Source: Phycisphaerae bacterium
GTDB lineage: Bacteria; Planctomycetota; Phycisphaerae; UBA1845
Assembly: GCA_024102815.1 (NCBI GenBank)
Contig: JAGFJJ010000031.1
Coordinates: forward strand, 169,273 to 233,272
DNA: 64,000 nt
Reading direction: 5' to 3'
Both the position numbers and the translations under genes were made by a program. Under the pieces are notes generated by a model that did not search any database, had not been told where the DNA came from, and saw nothing but the letters and a program-made list of their open reading frames with translations. Below, piece after piece: positions 61,210 through 64,000 of this stretch (within the stretch, counting starts at the first letter, position 1; the number at the start of each line of letters is the position of its first letter).

Positions 61210-64000
61210 ATGCGCGCAAGGGGTGTCGGATTTGCCGTCGCAGTCGTCTTTGTGTTGACGTTGTTGCCGATCCACAGAGCGCTGGGAGGAAGCGCCCTTG
61301 AATACAAGTGTTCCACGGCCGGAACTCTGTCGGTCTGCGCCGACATGGCCAAGTATCTGCCGGATTCCTGGGCCTATGTTTCCGGCAACGGATACGCACC
61401 GGACTCCGCCTTGACCATTCGAGTCACGCGGCCGGATGGTTCCATGGTATCCGGAGACGGTACCGGAGCCGCCTGGCCGACCGCGTATGACACGGTTGTA
61501 ACCGACGCGGAAGGGCACTTCGACTACTTCTATTTCGTCAATGGTACCGCCGGGACGTACGTGGCGGACGTCATGGATGGCGGCTCCGTCGTTTCGGCTT
61601 GCTCGTTCGCCTGCTTTGCCGGGAGCAAGCCCAAGGTCGACGACGGCGCTTCAACCACGACGACGGTTCTTTCCATGGTGACGCTCGAATGGAACGATCC
61701 CGCCTCGGCGCCGACGCAGATGCGTGTGGCCAACGACGCGACGCCCGAGGACGGATGTTCCGATCTCGGCGGTGGAAGCTACACGGCCTGGCAGCCGGTA
61801 ACCGATTCCAACGGCACCAACAGCATGGACTTCGCGTGGACACTCGACGCGGGACCGGAAGGCCAGCGCTCGGTTTGTGTTGAAGCCGCGAAAGGCGCGC
61901 TGGATGTTCCGATTGACTCGGCCGTGGACGAGGATCAAATCCTCCTGGCGGTCGAGAATCCGCCGTTGGGCGATGCGTGCGGTCTGGACGTCGTGCTTGT
62001 CATCGACGTTTCTGGCAGCGTCAACTCTACGCAGCTCGCTCAGTCGAAAGCGGCATTCGTTGGATTCGTCAACGCGCTGCTCCCCAGCACGCCAACGCAA
62101 TTTGCCGTGGTCGAGTTCTCCACAACAGCGAACGTGCTTCTGGGATTCTCCTCATCGCCTGCCACCGTCATCGCCGCGATCAATTCCGCCGGTGGAGGTG
62201 GCTCCACCAACTGGGATGATGCCCTGTATGACGCGCGCCTTCTGTTTCCGAACCGCCTGGATAAGCCGGACCTCATCATCTTCTCTTCCGATGGCAATCC
62301 CAATTACCGCGGGGGCCACGCCAGTCACGGTAGTCCAACGAGCGTGTCCCCGGCCACGGCGCTGTCCTTTGCGGTCACCGAAGCGGACGCAGCGAAGACA
62401 GCCGGCATTCGGATTATCGCCCTCGGCATTGGTTCCGGCGTGAACATCGCTAATCTCCAGGCCATTTCAAGTCCCGACGCGGTAATCACCTCCGGCTTCG
62501 ACACGCTTGCTGACGATCTGGCGGATCTTGCCATCCAAATATGCGGCGGCACGATCACGGTAAACAAGCTCATCGACGCCGACGGCAATCTCGCCACGAC
62601 CGGCGACCAGACCCCCGCCATGGGGTGGACCTTCTCGACCAATGTGGACGCGCCGGACTTCTCGACGCCTGCCTCGGGCATGACCGATGGCAGCGGCCAG
62701 ATCAACTTCGATATTGATCTGGGCGACGATCTCTCGGCAGTTGTCGATGTGATCGAGACACCGCAGGCGGGTTATGCCTTGCTCTCCGCAAGCTGTACGG
62801 TAAGCGGTACGCCTTCCGGGCTGGCGGTGAACGACATCACGGTGAGCCCTCTCGACGTCATCACGTGCACCTTCATCAATGCGGCTTTGTGCGGAAACGG
62901 CACGGTGGACGTCGGTGAGGATTGCGATGACGGCAATACCGTGGACGGCGATTGCTGCTCATCTACGTGCACCTTCGAAATCGCCGGGACGGCATGTGGC
63001 AACCAGACGCCGGAAGGTGCCTGCGATCTTGCTGATGTCTGCGATGGCGCCGGCATGTGCGTATCCAACCGCGTTCCGTCGGGCACCGAGTGCCGGGCGG
63101 CCGCCGGTGACTGCGACGTGCCTGAGTTCTGTGACGGCGTAGCGGCCGATTGTCCATCGGATGCCCTGGAGCCCAACACAACGGAGTGCCGCGCCTCGGC
63201 GGGCGTTTGTGACCCGGCGGAGTTCTGCACGGGGAGCAGCGCCGATTGCCCGGCGGACGTCCTCGAGCCGGGATCCACGGAATGCCGCGCGTCTGCCGGC
63301 GAATGCGATCAGGCCGAATTCTGCACAGGAAGCAGTGCCGATTGTCCGGCAGACGGTTTTGAGCCCAATACGACCGAGTGCCGGGCTTCCGCGGGTGTTT
63401 GCGATTCGGCTGAGTTCTGCACCGGCACCAGTGCAAGCTGCCCCTCCGACGTGTTCGAGCCGGACACGATCGAGTGCCGTTCATCGACGGGCGTTTGCGA
63501 TCCGGCCGAGTTTTGTACGGGGAGCAGCGCCGATTGCCCGGCGGATGTGCTTGAGCCCGGAACAACTGAATGTCGAGCTTCGGCCGGTGATTGCGATCCG
63601 GCGGAGTTCTGTACGGGAAGCAGTGCTGACTGCCCAGCCGACGTGCTCGAACCTGGCACAACCGAGTGCCGAGCTTCTGCCGGCGCCTGTGACCCGCCGG
63701 AGTTCTGCACGGGAAGCAGTGCCGATTGTCCTGCAGATGTCTTCGAACCCGGTTCAACGGAGTGTCGGCCTGCTGCGGGGGTTTGCGACGTAGCGGAATT
63801 CTGCACGGGGTCTGACGCCGACTGCCCGGCTGACGCGTTCTTACCTGACACCACGGAGTGCAATGCTTCCACGGGCGACTGCGATCCGGCGGAGTATTGC
63901 ACGGGATCGTCGGCCGATTGTCCGGCGGACGAGATCGCTCCCTTCGGAACGGTCTGCCGCGTGGTGGCCGGTCCCTGCGACATCGAGGAGCTCTGCGACG
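61210..64000 (+). CDS. giant exported von Willebrand factor A protein with disintegrin-like cysteine-rich repeats (3' end beyond window)
   Basis: At least 930 residues; the reading frame is open to the window end. The ATG at 61210 follows GGAGGAGGG. A signal peptide (VGFAVAVVFVLTLLPIHRA) is followed by a beta-rich region, then a vWA domain at about 260-430 with the MIDAS core DVSGS (Asp266). A CGNGTVDVGEDCDDGN Myxococcus-type cysteine repeat starts at Cys561. From Cys628 there are ten 32-residue units of the type CRASAGxCDPAEFCTGSSADCP with spacing exactly 96 nt. These repeat units resemble the disintegrin cysteine pattern of ADAM proteins. It is probably a surface adhesin; the C-terminal anchor is outside the window. 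Confidence 0.85.
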   Translation, partial: MRARGVGFAVAVVFVLTLLPIHRALGGSALEYKCSTAGTLSVCADMAKYLPDSWAYVSGNGYAPDSALTIRVTRPDGSMVSGDGTGAAWPTAYDTVVTDAEGHFDYFYFVNGTAGTYVADVMDGGSVVSACSFACFAGSKPKVDDGASTTTTVLSMVTLEWNDPASAPTQMRVANDATPEDGCSDLGGGSYTAWQPVTDSNGTNSMDFAWTLDAGPEGQRSVCVEAAKGALDVPIDSAVDEDQILLAVENPPLGDACGLDVVLVIDVSGSVNSTQLAQSKAAFVGFVNALLPSTPTQFAVVEFSTTANVLLGFSSSPATVIAAINSAGGGGSTNWDDALYDARLLFPNRLDKPDLIIFSSDGNPNYRGGHASHGSPTSVSPATALSFAVTEADAAKTAGIRIIALGIGSGVNIANLQAISSPDAVITSGFDTLADDLADLAIQICGGTITVNKLIDADGNLATTGDQTPAMGWTFSTNVDAPDFSTPASGMTDGSGQINFDIDLGDDLSAVVDVIETPQAGYALLSASCTVSGTPSGLAVNDITVSPLDVITCTFINAALCGNGTVDVGEDCDDGNTVDGDCCSSTCTFEIAGTACGNQTPEGACDLADVCDGAGMCVSNRVPSGTECRAAAGDCDVPEFCDGVAADCPSDALEPNTTECRASAGVCDPAEFCTGSSADCPADVLEPGSTECRASAGECDQAEFCTGSSADCPADGFEPNTTECRASAGVCDSAEFCTGTSASCPSDVFEPDTIECRSSTGVCDPAEFCTGSSADCPADVLEPGTTECRASAGDCDPAEFCTGSSADCPADVLEPGTTECRASAGACDPPEFCTGSSADCPADVFEPGSTECRPAAGVCDVAEFCTGSDADCPADAFLPDTTECNASTGDCDPAEYCTGSSADCPADEIAPFGTVCRVVAGPCDIEELCD
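63085..64000 (+). repeat. tandem 96-nt repeat encoding disintegrin-like units
   Basis: Ten units begin at TGC codons 63091, 63187, 63283, 63379, 63475, 63571, 63667, 63763, 63859 and 63955, all exactly 96 nt apart, with no insertion or deletion. Each codes for C-x6-C-x5-C-x6-C spacing (cysteines at unit positions 1, 8, 14 and 21). The array continues past the window edge. The units differ by mostly synonymous substitutions, which indicates selection on the protein. Confidence 0.92.

Noticed and set aside
62963..63983. Long open frames on the minus strand opposite the disintegrin-like repeats.
   Set aside because: They are mirror shadows of the 96-nt repeat, with SAGQSALLPVQNS-type periodicity and no Shine-Dalgarno. 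The plus-strand frame has signal, vWA and cysteine logic.
63085..64000. Regular 96-nt repeats considered as a CRISPR array.
   Set aside because: There is no repeat/spacer alternation. The whole period is conserved as coding sequence with wobble changes.

Overview
The window is GC-rich, densely coding chromosomal DNA. It most likely comes from a member of the Planctomycetota, possibly a Phycisphaerae-like or related uncultured lineage; that placement is inference. The support is the 'DCNxNGxxDEC' calcium-binding repeats, dockerin-like domains on secreted proteins, a CPHCGYNLR zinc-ribbon membrane protein, clusters of unassigned lipoproteins, and frequent GTG/TTG starts behind good Shine-Dalgarno sequences. 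I found no rRNA, tRNA, CRISPR array, insertion sequence or prophage, so this looks like a core chromosome with one accessory surface/redox region at its right end.

Layout. 1-7.0 kb: CgeB-like glycosyltransferases, membrane proteins, an alternative-type GlmU and a DUF2723 glycosyltransferase, with a likely stand-alone small RNA at about 3254-3497. 7.2-12.9 kb: MnmG, then a signalling trio (HTH-receiver protein, HDOD-GAF-histidine kinase, receiver). 13-17.7 kb: a divergently arranged ABC exporter operon and an anchored protein. 17.8-22.3 kb: PurU, a MarR regulator with a cysteine-rich tail, and a lipoprotein-PgsA-RibBA operon with ATGA overlaps. 22.4-25.1 kb: a five-domain c-di-GMP turnover protein. 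25.5-30 kb: an overlapping nucleotidyltransferase-like/TPM/LemA operon, ArsM and an outer-membrane protein. 30-38.3 kb: deacetylase/methyltransferase pair, CDGSH protein, enlarged prepilin peptidase, Pal-like lipoprotein, thioredoxin-NHL protein and a cyclophilin. 38.5-41.6 kb: SelD (itself a selenoprotein read through an in-frame UGA), NadC and an SGNH hydrolase. 41.7-45.2 kb: a PstS-like protein and a run of small lipoproteins. 45.6-52.8 kb: AspS with a structured leader, a zinc dehydrogenase, then ornithine aminotransferase, a MntA/HepT toxin-antitoxin pair, ornithine carbamoyltransferase and carbamate kinase. 53.3-60.8 kb: a secreted repeat/dockerin protein followed by two paralogous octaheme c-type cytochromes that each carry an N-terminal dockerin-like domain. 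61.2-64 kb: the 5' part of a giant vWA protein with exact 96-nt disintegrin-like cysteine-rich repeats running off the window.

How the genes work together. The most unusual block is 53-64 kb. It encodes exported proteins that combine calcium-binding dockerin/thrombospondin-type modules, 16 c-type haems and a MIDAS-type adhesin, which suggests a cell-surface redox and adhesion assembly. The ornithine aminotransferase/carbamoyltransferase/carbamate kinase set would channel citrulline or ornithine to ATP, ammonia and glutamate semialdehyde. SelD implies a full selenocysteine machinery elsewhere in the genome. All functional statements rest on motif recognition by eye; no database search was run.
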